The notes under the pieces are model-generated. The model searched no databases. It saw nothing but the letters and a program-made list of their open reading frames with translations, and was not told the origin of the DNA. Shown here piece after piece: positions 25,646 to 33,641 of a stretch of 64,000 nt of DNA. The stretch is from Enterocloster lavalensis (lineage in GTDB: Bacteria > Bacillota > Clostridia > Lachnospirales > Lachnospiraceae): positions 1 to 64,000 of the forward strand of contig NZ_CABJCG010000023.1 of NCBI RefSeq assembly GCF_902364025.1, in the 5' to 3' direction. A program made the translations under genes and the position numbers. Numbering within the stretch: the stretch's first letter is position 1; every line of letters begins with the position of its first letter.

Positions 25646-25698
25646 ATAACTAACAAAAGAAGTGAAAATAAAAAAAGGAGGTATAAAAGAGGACTTTC

Positions 25699-25732
25699 GT
25701 TTTTATTATAATTGAAGAATTATAATAAAAAC
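25699..25732 (+). repeat. Perfect 15-bp inverted repeat (AT-rich hairpin)
   Basis: GTTTTTATTATAATT (25699-25713) and AATTATAATAAAAAC (25718-25732) are perfect complements around a GAAG tetraloop. It lies 17 bp after an AAAAGGAGGT ribosome-site-like sequence. Confidence 0.85.
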
Positions 25733-25758
25733 AAAGCATAGGAAATCTGTTCAAGGAA

Positions 25759-25881
25759 ATGTTCATAACAGGAAACCAAATCCAGAATTGTACTCATTCA
25801 TTTTCAAAAACCGAAGTAATGATCAAGGAACGGAAACGGATTTATAATATGACGAGAAAGTATTATAAAGACGAAATTTGA
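25759..25881 (+). CDS. Possible 40-residue peptide, low support
   Basis: An ATG frame (starting MFITGNQIQ and ending YYKDEI) runs for 40 codons inside the AT-rich transcription unit. A possible AAGGA lies only one or two bases before the ATG, which is too close for efficient initiation. The peptide is basic in its second half (KERKRIYNMTRKYYK) and matches nothing I recognise. I list it because it is the only plus-strand frame lying wholly between the hairpin and the terminator-like repeat. Confidence 0.2.
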   Translation: MFITGNQIQNCTHSFSKTEVMIKERKRIYNMTRKYYKDEI

Positions 25882-25956
25882 TCACAAAAAGGTGAAAATC
25901 AATCAGACAATATCTGTAAATGGAAAACCAGTTGAACAGAGTAAGAACAGAAGAGG

Positions 25957-25998
25957 AAACAGGTATCGAGGAAGAGAAATCGGAATCGATACCTGTTT
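25957..25998 (+). terminator. Terminator-like 13-bp inverted repeat
   Basis: AAACAGGTATCGA (25957-25969) and TCGATACCTGTTT (25986-25998) are perfect complements with a 16-base loop, and TTTTC ends the right arm. It would close a transcript of about 350 nt from the promoter at 25617-25645. Confidence 0.6.
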
Positions 25999-26171
25999 TC
26001 GTGTGAGTAAAAACGGATTTTGGACGGTAGCGGGAGGCAGAAGTGGGCCGGTGGGCCACCGCGTACGGGCAAGGCGGCATGTGGAACGACCGGCTGTCTG
26101 CGGATTGACGGATGGCGCCTCAGGTATTAAACTGAAGTACAGATGAGGGACAGGAAGGGAGCTGGGAAGTG

Positions 26172-26960
26172 ATGGAGAGAGAGGTACCGGTCAAAGCCGG
26201 GAAATGGACGGGGAGAGGGCTCAGCGGAGCGGCGCTTAAGCGGTTTGCGGTCATTTCCATGCTTGCGGACCATTTTGCGGTGGTGTTTCTGGAAAACGGA
26301 CTGCTGTATCGGATGGATCACGCCTGGGCGGCCCTGCCTGTGGTTCCGGCGGTTTATGGACTTCTGATGCGGGTGATACTGGGGCTGCGGATCTTCGGCC
26401 GGATTGCCTTTCCGGTGTACTGCTTCCTGCTGGTTCAGGGCTTTCTGCACACCAGGCATTACGGGGTTTATCTGCGGAATCTGATTCTGTTCGCGCTGAT
26501 CTCGGAGATTCCCTTTGACGTGGCGGTCACGGGGACGCTGTTTGAGCCTGAGGCCCAAAATATCTATTGGACCCTGGCCATCGGTCTGGTGGGGCTGCGG
26601 TTTATGCGCAGGGCGGAACGGCTCGACGGGGAGGTCCGTTTGTTTGCCTGGGGAGCGGTGATGCTGGTGGCGGGAGCGGTTGGACAGGTTTTGCGGGTGG
26701 ATTACGGCTGGACAGGCACGGTGTTGATTCTGATCCTGTATCTGGCGCGGGACAGCCGGATGCTTCTGTTTCTGACAGTGCTGCTGTTCGGTCTCATGAC
26801 CATGCCGTTTGAAGTCCTGATCGGGGTGGCGGCGGCCGGACTGCTGATCTGCCTGTACAATGGACGCCGGGGAACGATCCGCCACAAGCTGTTCTACTAC
26901 TGGTTTTACCCGGTCCATCTGGCTGCGCTGTGGGCCATTGGGGGGCTTTTGCTGCGGTAG
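26172..26960 (+). CDS. TraX family membrane protein
   Basis: This 262-residue polytopic protein has the TraX-family opening, in which a basic segment leads to LKRFAVISMLADHFAVVF (the conserved K...I.M..DH pattern). Later RIFGRIAFPVYCFLLVQGF and a C-terminal KLFYYWFYPVHLAALW are also typical. TraX was named for F-pilin acetylation, and related proteins are acyltransferase-like membrane enzymes. In Firmicutes the role is unknown. The start is ATG at 26172, with a GTG three bases upstream as an alternative. GGGAG lies 7-10 bp before. It stands alone, with no conjugation genes nearby. Confidence 0.82.
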   Translation: MEREVPVKAGKWTGRGLSGAALKRFAVISMLADHFAVVFLENGLLYRMDHAWAALPVVPAVYGLLMRVILGLRIFGRIAFPVYCFLLVQGFLHTRHYGVYLRNLILFALISEIPFDVAVTGTLFEPEAQNIYWTLAIGLVGLRFMRRAERLDGEVRLFAWGAVMLVAGAVGQVLRVDYGWTGTVLILILYLARDSRMLLFLTVLLFGLMTMPFEVLIGVAAAGLLICLYNGRRGTIRHKLFYYWFYPVHLAALWAIGGLLLR

Positions 26961-26984
26961 CTTGGGGGTGCCGCCAGTGTATAT

Positions 26985-27044
26985 CGCCGCGCTCCCAGTA
27001 CCTGCCATCGTGCCTGCAGTGCCCGCCGCCGCGCTCCCAGTACC
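26985..27044. repeat. Two 18-bp direct repeats in the traX-gntR gap
   Basis: CGCCGCGCTCCCAGTACC occurs at about 26985-27002 and again at about 27027-27044, within a proline-codon-like, C-rich tract. No function is evident. They lie upstream of the GntR-type regulator. Confidence 0.6.
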
Positions 27045-27139
27045 CCCATCTCCGCCCCCTTCTTCTTCCACCCCAGACTTGCCATAGAACAAGAAATATG
27101 ATAGGATTGGTTGTATAAACAAGTTGGGAGACAAAAAAC

Positions 27140-27862
27140 ATGGCCAAAACAAAATATGATCAGATATACGCCGAGCTCAGAACGCGGATCGAGCAGCAGG
27201 AGTACGGTTTTCAGGAGCTGCTCCCCTCGGAAAATACGCTGGTGAAGGAGTATGGCTGTTCGCGCAATACGGTGCGGCGGGCCATCGGCCGGCTAGCGGA
27301 CGAGGGATACGTTCAGAGCCTGCACGGCAAGGGCGTGCGGATTATTTACCAGCCGGGCCAGCTTTCGGAGTTTATGCTGAGCGGCATCGAGAGCCTGAAG
27401 GAGGCCGTTGCCCGCAATCAGAAAGAATACCGCACAAAGGTGGTGTGCTTTGCGGAGCTGACGGTTGACCAGCGGATCAGCGCCAGGACCACCTTCCCGG
27501 TGGGGGAGGAGATCTACTACATCCAGCGGGTTCGATACATTGACGGGGAAGCGCTGATTCTGGACCACAACTATTTTCTGAAGGAGGTGGCCCGGGACCT
27601 GACGCCGGAGATCGCGGAGCAGTCCATCTATGCTTATCTGGAGCAGGAGCTGGGGGAAAACATCGTGACCACCAAGCGCAAGGTGACGGTGGAGCGGGCC
27701 AGCCAGATCGACGAGATGTATCTGGAATTGGGGGATTACAACTGTCTTGCGGTGGTCAGCAGCATGACCTACAACGCGGACGGCGTGATGTTTGAGTTCA
27801 CCCAGTCCAGGCACAGGCCGGACAAATTCGCTTTTTACGATTTAGCCCATCGGGTCAAATAA
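27140..27862 (+). CDS. GntR/HutC-family regulator, TreR-like
   Basis: This 240-residue repressor has a GntR winged helix-turn-helix (residues about 5-72, including LPSENTLVKEYGCSRNTVRRAI and a GKGVRII wing) and a UTRA ligand-binding domain ending in EFTQSRHRPDKFAFYDLAHR. That ending strongly resembles the trehalose repressor TreR, which responds to trehalose 6-phosphate. However, no trehalose PTS or phospho-trehalase gene is in the window, and the gene downstream is an AEC transporter. The effector is therefore open. A TTGCCA/TAGGAT promoter pair lies about 50 bp before the start. Confidence 0.88.
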   Translation: MAKTKYDQIYAELRTRIEQQEYGFQELLPSENTLVKEYGCSRNTVRRAIGRLADEGYVQSLHGKGVRIIYQPGQLSEFMLSGIESLKEAVARNQKEYRTKVVCFAELTVDQRISARTTFPVGEEIYYIQRVRYIDGEALILDHNYFLKEVARDLTPEIAEQSIYAYLEQELGENIVTTKRKVTVERASQIDEMYLELGDYNCLAVVSSMTYNADGVMFEFTQSRHRPDKFAFYDLAHRVK

Positions 27863-27921
27863 GATTCCGGGAAACGGTTCAGTGCTGACAGAGCAAAACA
27901 CTCCGGAATGGGGAGGAAGAG

Positions 27922-28833
27922 ATGGCGGAGATATTGATGAAAGCCGCCTCGTTTGTGGCAATCATTGCAATGGGGGATTGTCTCAGGCGGGCCGGCTTTT
28001 TTAAAGAGAGCGATTTTGGCCTGTTGTCAAAGATCGTGTTAAAGATTACGCTGCCCGCGGCGATTGTGACCAATTTTTCGAGAATTGAGCTGGACCCCTC
28101 CATGCTGGGGCTGGCGCTGCCTGGATTTCTGGGGGGCGCGTTTTTGATCCTGCTGGCTCTGGCGCTCAATGCGCATAAGAGCCGGGATTCGCGGGCGTTC
28201 GATATCCTGAATCTGTCGGGTTACAACATCGGCAATTTTACCATGCCCTTCGCCCAGGGATTTCTGGGGCCCATGGGGGTGGCGGCCACAAGCCTGTTCG
28301 ACACCGGCAACGCTTTTGTCTGCCTGGGCGGCTCGTACAGCCTGGCGGTGATCGCCAAGGGGGAGAAGGGCGGATTTTCCGTGCGGAATATCGTCAGGAC
28401 CATGCTGCGGTCCGTGCCCTTCGACACATACCTGTTTATGACTATCTTGTCCCTGCTGCACTGGCGGCTGCCGGAATGCGTGGTGAATTTCAGCGGAATC
28501 GTAGGCGGCGCCAACTCGTTTATGGCCATGTTGATGATCGGCGTGGGCTTTAAAGTTTCGGGGAGCAGAAGCCAGACCGGCCGGATTGTGAAGACGCTGG
28601 GGATTCGCTACGGGGTGTCCGCAGCCCTGGCGGCCGTCTATATGTTTCTGCTTCCCATCGGCCTGGAGTACCGGCAGGCGCTGGTGATACTGGCCTTCAG
28701 CCCCATTGCCTCGTCGTCCCCGGCGTACACGGGTTTGATTGAGGGAGACGTGGGTCTGGCCAGCGCGATCAATTCGCTGTCCATTGTGATCAGTCTGGTG
28801 CTCATCACAGGGGCTCTGCTGTTGATGCTGTGA
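27922..28833 (+). CDS. AEC family (auxin efflux carrier-type) transporter
   Basis: This 303-residue membrane transporter of the AEC/BASS-like fold has about ten helices. Typical elements are the N-terminal LRRAGFFKESDFGLLSKIVLKITLPAAI, the central LSGYNIGNFTMPFAQGFLG crossover region and the C-terminal SPIASSSPAYTGLIEGD. Bacterial relatives move malate, malonate or other carboxylates. The substrate here is not known. The gene follows the GntR regulator after 59 bp on the same strand and is the likely target of that regulator. GGGGAGGAAGAG precedes the ATG. Confidence 0.88.
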   Translation: MAEILMKAASFVAIIAMGDCLRRAGFFKESDFGLLSKIVLKITLPAAIVTNFSRIELDPSMLGLALPGFLGGAFLILLALALNAHKSRDSRAFDILNLSGYNIGNFTMPFAQGFLGPMGVAATSLFDTGNAFVCLGGSYSLAVIAKGEKGGFSVRNIVRTMLRSVPFDTYLFMTILSLLHWRLPECVVNFSGIVGGANSFMAMLMIGVGFKVSGSRSQTGRIVKTLGIRYGVSAALAAVYMFLLPIGLEYRQALVILAFSPIASSSPAYTGLIEGDVGLASAINSLSIVISLVLITGALLLML

Positions 28834-28907
28834 GGTTCACGGGGACCGGATCTTTGGGCCGGAGGCATTTTCCCACGGCGGCATGGGGGACGGGGCGGCA
28901 GGCATTC

Positions 28908-29016
28908 AGGCGGTGGTCCAGGCGATTACTCAAGCGATTACCCAAGCGGCCATTTGGGCGGTCATTCGGCGGTCATTCGGCGGTTATTCGGGCAGTCATC
29001 CGGGCAGTCATCCAGG
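28908..29016 (+). repeat. Degenerate tandem repeat of about 12 bp
   Basis: About nine imperfect units run head to tail, such as GGCGATTACTCAA, GCGGTCATTCG (twice), GCGGTTATTCG and GGCAGTCATCCG (twice). The array ends 10 bp before the -35 of the promoter at 29027. The rest of the 294-bp gap holds that promoter and the glf leader. Confidence 0.7.
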
Positions 29017-29026
29017 AATAAGGGGA

Positions 29027-29055
29027 TTTACTTTTTCCGGCGCGCATAGTACAAT
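29027..29055 (+). promoter_or_regulatory. Repeated glycan promoter, copy 1 (upstream of glf)
   Basis: TTTACT (29027-29032), a 17-bp spacer ending GGCGCGCATAG, and TACAAT (29050-29055), followed by GATGGGAGCGAAA. Nearly the same block occurs at 36033 and 43457. The spacer and downstream bases are conserved, not only the -35 and -10. Confidence 0.8.
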
Positions 29056-29127
29056 GATGGGAGCGAAAAGGCTGTCCGCAGTTGCGCTGTGGCCGCCGGT
29101 TTTTTGATCCGGAAAGGAGATTAACAG

Positions 29128-30228
29128 ATGAAGCATTACGACTATATATTGGTGGGAAGCGGACTGTACGCGGGGGTGTTTGCCTGGTACGCGAAGCAGC
29201 GGGGGAAGACCTGCCTGGTGCTGGAGCGCCGGGACCACATCGGCGGAAACGTGTACTGCGAGGACGTGGAAGGCATCCATGTGCACAAGTACGGCGCCCA
29301 TATTTTCCACACCAGCAACAAAAAGGTGTGGGAGTTCGTGAATTCCCTGGCCGAGTTCAACCGCTACACCAACAGCCCGGTGGCCAATTACAAAGGGGAA
29401 ATGTACAACATGCCCTTCAATATGAACACCTTCAGCAAGATGTGGGGCGTGTGCACCCCCGCGCAGGCGAAGGCCAGGATCGACGAGCAGCGCTCCGGGG
29501 TGACCGGGGAGCCGAAGAACCTGGAAGAGCAGGCCATCAGCCTGGTGGGCCGGGACATTTATGAGAAGCTGGTGAAGGGCTACACGGAGAAGCAGTGGGG
29601 CCGGGACTGCCGGGAGCTGCCCGCGTTTATCATCAAGCGGCTGCCGGTGCGTTACACCTATGACAATAACTATTTCAACGATCTGTACCAGGGAATTCCC
29701 ATCGGCGGATACAATGTGATCATCGACAAGCTGTTTGCGGGCTGCGATATCGAGACGGGTGTGGATTACCTGGAGAATAAGGCCCGCTACGACGCGATGG
29801 GCGATACGGTGGTCTATACCGGCACCATCGACGCCTATTTCGGCTACTGCTTCGGCAAGCTGGAATACCGGTCCCTGCGCTTTGAGTCCGAAGTGTTGGA
29901 CGAGGAGAACCACCAGGGCGTTGCGGTGGTGAACTATACGGACCGGGAGACTCCCTACACCCGGATCATCGAGCACAAGCATTTTGAGTTCGGAACCCAG
30001 CCCAGGACCGTGATCACCAGGGAGTATCCGGTGAGCTGGGAGGAGGGCATGGAGCCCTACTACCCGGTCAACGACGAAACGAACCAGGCCCTGTACCAGA
30101 GGTACGCAGAGCTGGCGGCAAACGAGGAGAACGTGATTTTCGGAGGCAGGCTGGGAGAGTATAAGTATTATGATATGGACAAGGTAATCGAGTCCGCAAT
30201 GAAGAAGGCGGAGGCCGTGTTTGGCTGA
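29128..30228 (+). CDS. glf: UDP-galactopyranose mutase
   Basis: This FAD enzyme interconverts UDP-galactopyranose and UDP-galactofuranose, supplying galactofuranose for surface glycans. The 366-residue length is standard. The N-terminal FAD fold is ILVGSGLYAGVFAWYAKQ with RRDHIGGNVY. Family-specific pieces include YGAHIFHTSNKKVWEF, YTEKQWG, a DNNYFNDLYQGIPIGGY segment and the C-terminal GGRLGEYKYYDMDKVIESA. GGAAAGGAG lies 10 bp before the ATG. It has the repeated promoter and is followed by a glycosyltransferase gene 26 bp downstream, so the polymer probably contains galactofuranose. Confidence 0.95.
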   Translation: MKHYDYILVGSGLYAGVFAWYAKQRGKTCLVLERRDHIGGNVYCEDVEGIHVHKYGAHIFHTSNKKVWEFVNSLAEFNRYTNSPVANYKGEMYNMPFNMNTFSKMWGVCTPAQAKARIDEQRSGVTGEPKNLEEQAISLVGRDIYEKLVKGYTEKQWGRDCRELPAFIIKRLPVRYTYDNNYFNDLYQGIPIGGYNVIIDKLFAGCDIETGVDYLENKARYDAMGDTVVYTGTIDAYFGYCFGKLEYRSLRFESEVLDEENHQGVAVVNYTDRETPYTRIIEHKHFEFGTQPRTVITREYPVSWEEGMEPYYPVNDETNQALYQRYAELAANEENVIFGGRLGEYKYYDMDKVIESAMKKAEAVFG

Positions 30229-30254
30229 AGCCGGGAAGCGCAGGGAAAGCAGAC

Positions 30255-31307
30255 ATGATCACGGTGCTGGTAGCCGCATACAACGGTGAAGCTTATATCA
30301 GAGAACAGATGGATTCCATTCTGGCCCAGAGCCAGAGTGGGATCCATATTGTAGTGTCCGACGACTGCTCCTCGGACCGGACGCCGGAAATTCTGGAGGA
30401 ATACTGCGCCCGGTACCCGGGACGAGTGACGGCAATCCGCCGGGAGAAGCCCTCGGGCGGCGCGGCGGCCCACTTTTTGGGGCTTCTCTCGGAGCTGGCA
30501 CGGGCGGAGGTCATGCCTGGCGTGGCGGCTGCCGGACGCGAGCCTGCAGCGGCAGAGGAGTTTACCGCATGCGGTTACAGCGGTTCCGTGAAGGATCAAC
30601 TGCCGGTGGCCGCGGCCGGAGCGGACTACTTTATGCTCAGCGACCAGGACGACGTCTGGCTGCCGCAGAAGGCGGAGAAGCTTCTGATGTGCATGCAGGA
30701 GCTGGAGGCCGGCCTTAAGCCGGGGACTCCGGCGCTGGTCCATTCGGACCTGGCGGTGGTGGATGAAAACCTGCGGGTGGTGGCCCACAGCTTTTTTAAA
30801 TACCAGAAGATTTCCCCGGAGCGCACCGCGCTGCCGCAGCTTCTGGTCCAGAACAATGTGACCGGAGGCGCGGTGATGATCAACCGGCCGATGCTGGAGC
30901 TGCTAAAGGACCTTCCGCAGGTGTGTCTGATGCACGACGCCTGGCTGGCCCTTCTGGCCTCCTGTTTCGGGGCCATCGGCTGGGTGAAGGACCCCCTTTA
31001 CCTCTACCGCCAGCACGGGTCCAACACCCTGGGCGCAGAAAAAGGGGACAATCTGCAGGGGATGCGGGACCGCCTGGAGGACGGCAGCGGGGCCAGGGAG
31101 AACTACCGGAGGATGTTCGGCCAGGCCCGGTGCCTGCAGGAGCTGTTTGCGGACCGCCTGAGCGGAGAGCAGAAGGAACTTCTGGACGCGTTTGTGGAAA
31201 TCCCCCGCATGGGGAGGGCCGGACGCATCCGGACGATCCTGAAATACGGGTTTACGAAAAACACCTGGCTGCGGACCCTGGGGCAGATGCTTATGATCGG
31301 GGACTGA
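30255..31307 (+). CDS. Glycosyltransferase family 2 (rhamnosyltransferase-like)
   Basis: This 350-residue GT-A enzyme starts ITVLVAAYNGEAYIREQMDSIL and has DDCSSDRTPEIL for nucleotide binding and SDQDDVW for the metal-binding region. It is of the type that adds sugars to O-antigen-like or rhamnan chains. Between the acceptor loop (GGAAAHFLGLLSEL) and the DQDD motif, roughly residues 83-117, it has an Ala/Gly-rich insert of about 30 residues that relatives I know lack. The gene sits 26 bp after glf and may use UDP-galactofuranose or dTDP-rhamnose. No membrane helix is obvious. Confidence 0.88.
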   Translation: MITVLVAAYNGEAYIREQMDSILAQSQSGIHIVVSDDCSSDRTPEILEEYCARYPGRVTAIRREKPSGGAAAHFLGLLSELARAEVMPGVAAAGREPAAAEEFTACGYSGSVKDQLPVAAAGADYFMLSDQDDVWLPQKAEKLLMCMQELEAGLKPGTPALVHSDLAVVDENLRVVAHSFFKYQKISPERTALPQLLVQNNVTGGAVMINRPMLELLKDLPQVCLMHDAWLALLASCFGAIGWVKDPLYLYRQHGSNTLGAEKGDNLQGMRDRLEDGSGARENYRRMFGQARCLQELFADRLSGEQKELLDAFVEIPRMGRAGRIRTILKYGFTKNTWLRTLGQMLMIGD

Positions 31308-31324
31308 GGCGGGGGTAAGCGGCC

Positions 31325-33364
31325 TCATCCGTTTTTGCCGGAATTTAAATATTCCAGGACGATCCGGTTTCCCTCAGGGCTTAAGGAGGTGCCGCCGCGG
31401 CCCCTGCGCGGGAGCAGGCAGCCCTCCCCGGTCAGGTATTCCAGCATGGTCCGCACCTCGTACTCGGTGAAGCTGTTTCCCAGAGCTTCCATCAGCCGTG
31501 TCCGGCCCATGGGGCGCTCGCGCAGGGCGTTTAAGATGGAAAAGCACAGCTTCCGGCTGCGCAGGGGCAGCTCCTGAAAGATCGGGGGCACCTCCCGGGC
31601 CGGGCCGGGTTCAGGACCGGGGACGTAGCCGGAGGGCAGGTCCCGGCTGGAGAGGGGGCCGTCCGTCATGTAGGCCATGTACTCCACACAGTTTTTCAGC
31701 TCCCGGATATTTCCCCTCCAGGTCTGGACCGACAGGGTCTTAAGAAGCTCCTGGCTCATGGGATGGGAGCCGGGAACCTGGGACAGAATGGCGGCGGCCA
31801 ACAGGGGAATATCCCCGGGCCTCTCCCGGAGAGGCGGCAGATGGAGGGAGAACATTCCGATGCGGTAATACAGATCCATTCGGAACAGATTTTCCTCCAT
31901 CATCTGTTTCAAGTCCCGGTTGGTGGCGGCGATGATCCGCACGTCCACCGGTATGGTGCTGGTGCTGCCCACCCTGCGGATCTCCTTCTCCTGGAGCACC
32001 CGCAGCAGCTGGGCCTGCAGGTCAAAGGGCATGTCTCCGATTTCGTCCAGGAAAATTGTTCCGGTGTGGGCGAACTCGAACAGGCCCTTTTTTCCACCCT
32101 TTTTGGCCCCTGTGAAGGAGCCCTCCTCATAGCCGAACAGCTCGCTCTCCAGCAGATCCCGGGAAAGGGAGGCGCAGTTGATGGCGATAAAGGGCTTTTC
32201 ACAGCGGCTGGAAGCGTTGTGGATGGAGTGGGCGAACAGCTCCTTGCCGGTGCCGGTTTCGCCGGTGATGAGCACCGGGTAGTCCGTGGCAGCCATGCGC
32301 CGGGCGTGCCGTATACACTCCGACATGGCCCGGCTGTCGCCCAGAATGTCGGAAAACGTATATTTGGCGGTATATTTCTTCTTCACTGAGTCCAGGCGGA
32401 TCTTTTGCTCCAGCTTTTCGATGTTCTGAACGTCCTTGAGCACGATCAGAAATCCGCTGTGGTTGTTATAGTAATAGAAGCTGCGCTTGGACAGGGTGAA
32501 AGCCTGTCCGGTGGCCGCGATGTGGATGATTTTGTGGTCAAATGCCTCCGGCCCCGACATCTGCCGGGTCAGCTCCTCGGGCAGATAGTTTAACAGGTCC
32601 GGGGACTGCCGGAGCCCGGGGTCTAAGTTCAGCATGGAGTGGAAGGCGTTGTTCTCAAAGATGGGCCTTCCGGCGTTGGACAGAAACAGGATGCCGTCCT
32701 CGATCTCGTCGATCATCATGGACAGCATATCCTTCAGCCGGGACACATTGTCCAGGGGCGTGGTGAGAAAGTCATGGCTCATGATATCCCGGGACAGGTG
32801 GTAGAGGCGTTCGATTTGGGCTTCATTTTTCAGGCGCAGCACCACCATCAGGGACATGAAGGTGTCCAGGGAGATGCGACGCCATCCCAGGTCCACCACC
32901 TGCCGGACGTGTTCAGGGATAAAACGGGTCTGGCCCGGGGTGATGGCGATGTCCAGAGTCGGATCGCTGGTGCAGCCCGGATAAAAGGGCACGAAATCGA
33001 TATGGTTCACGCCGATCTGATACAGATAGGTGGCCATGTCGAAGGAGGCGGTTTTGTTGGTGGTGATGAGGAAGGCCCGGGTGCCCTTGGGCAGATCCAT
33101 TAACCTCTGATAGGCGGCCTTGGTCAGAACCTTGGAGCCGTGTATGATCTCGATTTCTTCTTTTAAATGTGGGGTCAGGCGGTTGTTGGAGATGGGGGAG
33201 AGGGTTAAAACGGCGTCCCCGGACAGGCCGTTTCCCAACCCCTCGCATATGGTGTGGATTTCAATGTCCACGGCGTCGCCGAAGAAGTCCAAAAGCTCCC
33301 GGCGGTAGTGCGTTCCGTTGGACTGGTCGTAGGTGATCAATATCAGTTTTCGTTTGTTCGTCAC
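31325..33364 (-). CDS. Sigma-54-dependent transcriptional activator
   Basis: This 679-residue enhancer-binding protein has an N-terminal sensor region (about residues 1-190, PrpR-receiver-like), a PAS-type region (about 215-320), an AAA+ domain (about 335-575) with Walker A GETGTGKE at 368-375 and the sigma-54 contact loop as GSFTGA at 415-420 instead of GAFTGA, and a C-terminal winged-helix end (about 600-679) rather than a clear Fis helix. I use the GTG at 33364 with GGGAGGGAG upstream. An ATG at 33403 has no ribosome site. It is divergent from a sigma-54 promoter at 33561 that drives the YjiH/YjiG/M20 genes, its likely targets. Confidence 0.92.
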   Translation of the reverse strand: MTNKRKLILITYDQSNGTHYRRELLDFFGDAVDIEIHTICEGLGNGLSGDAVLTLSPISNNRLTPHLKEEIEIIHGSKVLTKAAYQRLMDLPKGTRAFLITTNKTASFDMATYLYQIGVNHIDFVPFYPGCTSDPTLDIAITPGQTRFIPEHVRQVVDLGWRRISLDTFMSLMVVLRLKNEAQIERLYHLSRDIMSHDFLTTPLDNVSRLKDMLSMMIDEIEDGILFLSNAGRPIFENNAFHSMLNLDPGLRQSPDLLNYLPEELTRQMSGPEAFDHKIIHIAATGQAFTLSKRSFYYYNNHSGFLIVLKDVQNIEKLEQKIRLDSVKKKYTAKYTFSDILGDSRAMSECIRHARRMAATDYPVLITGETGTGKELFAHSIHNASSRCEKPFIAINCASLSRDLLESELFGYEEGSFTGAKKGGKKGLFEFAHTGTIFLDEIGDMPFDLQAQLLRVLQEKEIRRVGSTSTIPVDVRIIAATNRDLKQMMEENLFRMDLYYRIGMFSLHLPPLRERPGDIPLLAAAILSQVPGSHPMSQELLKTLSVQTWRGNIRELKNCVEYMAYMTDGPLSSRDLPSGYVPGPEPGPAREVPPIFQELPLRSRKLCFSILNALRERPMGRTRLMEALGNSFTEYEVRTMLEYLTGEGCLLPRRGRGGTSLSPEGNRIVLEYLNSGKNG

Positions 33365-33449
33365 TGGTCTCCCTCCCGGATGAATTGGATGATTCTGCTT
33401 CATTAATTATAATGAGTTTCCGGAGAGAATGCAAGAGTAATAGGATGAG

Positions 33450-33487
33450 AATGGGTTTTTATAGGATGAATCCTGTAAAAACCCATT
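33450..33487. promoter_or_regulatory. Near-perfect 38-bp palindrome, likely enhancer site for the sigma-54 activator
   Basis: AATGGGTTTTTATAGGAT (33450-33467) and ATCCTGTAAAAACCCATT (33470-33487) are complementary at 17 of 18 positions around a GA centre. Both flanking genes start here and diverge, so it is not a terminator for either. It lies about 105 bp upstream of the -12 element, a normal distance for an upstream activating sequence. Confidence 0.75.
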
Positions 33488-33560
33488 TTTTTATGGAGAG
33501 GGGAAGAAAAAAATGCGAGAAAAATGCGGAAATACCGTGAAAATTAGCGCGGAATAAAAG

Positions 33561-33578
33561 TTGGCATGAAACTTGCTT
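33561..33578 (+). promoter_or_regulatory. Sigma-54 (-24/-12) promoter
   Basis: TTGGCATGAAACTTGCTT contains the GG (33563-33564) and GC (33575-33576) with exactly 10 bp between, matching the TGGCAC-N5-TTGC consensus at all key positions but the C of CAC. It lies about 65 bp before the first gene. Confidence 0.88.
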
Positions 33579-33641
33579 GATATAAAGTGAACCACCAATG
33601 AAGAAAGGAGCGTATGATGTAGCCGTCATACAAAGAGGAGT

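Larger units (their letters stand above)
25458..26168. other. 711-bp gap with promoter, hairpins and no convincing gene
   Basis: The segment is AT-rich from about 25540 to 25930, unlike its surroundings. It holds a strong promoter with an embedded inverted repeat (25617-25645), an orphan ribosome binding site (AAAAGGAGGT, 25673-25682), a 15-bp perfect hairpin (25699-25732) that would mask any start after that site, a possible 40-codon frame (25759-25881), a GTG frame of 84 codons (25892-26146) that runs on into GC-rich sequence and looks accidental, and a terminator-like inverted repeat (25957-25998). A short regulatory RNA, a leader peptide or a decayed gene would all fit. Confidence 0.5.

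Noticed and set aside
25823..26080. 85-codon minus-strand frame in the same gap
   Set aside because: It spans the inverted repeats and has no promoter or ribosome site consistent with the strong plus-strand promoter.
25892..26146. 84-codon GTG frame in the AT-rich gap
   Set aside because: It runs through the terminator-like repeat into GC-rich, arginine-rich sequence, has no good ribosome site and no recognisable family.
26172..26960. Part of a conjugative element (TraX)
   Set aside because: No other transfer gene, relaxase or integrase is nearby. TraX homologues are common in chromosomes.
28908..29016. CRISPR array
   Set aside because: The units are about 12 bp, contiguous, degenerate and without spacers. 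No cas genes are near.
33450..33487. Intrinsic terminator
   Set aside because: The hairpin and T-rich flank look like one, but both neighbouring genes start here and diverge, so nothing would be terminated. An enhancer site fits better.
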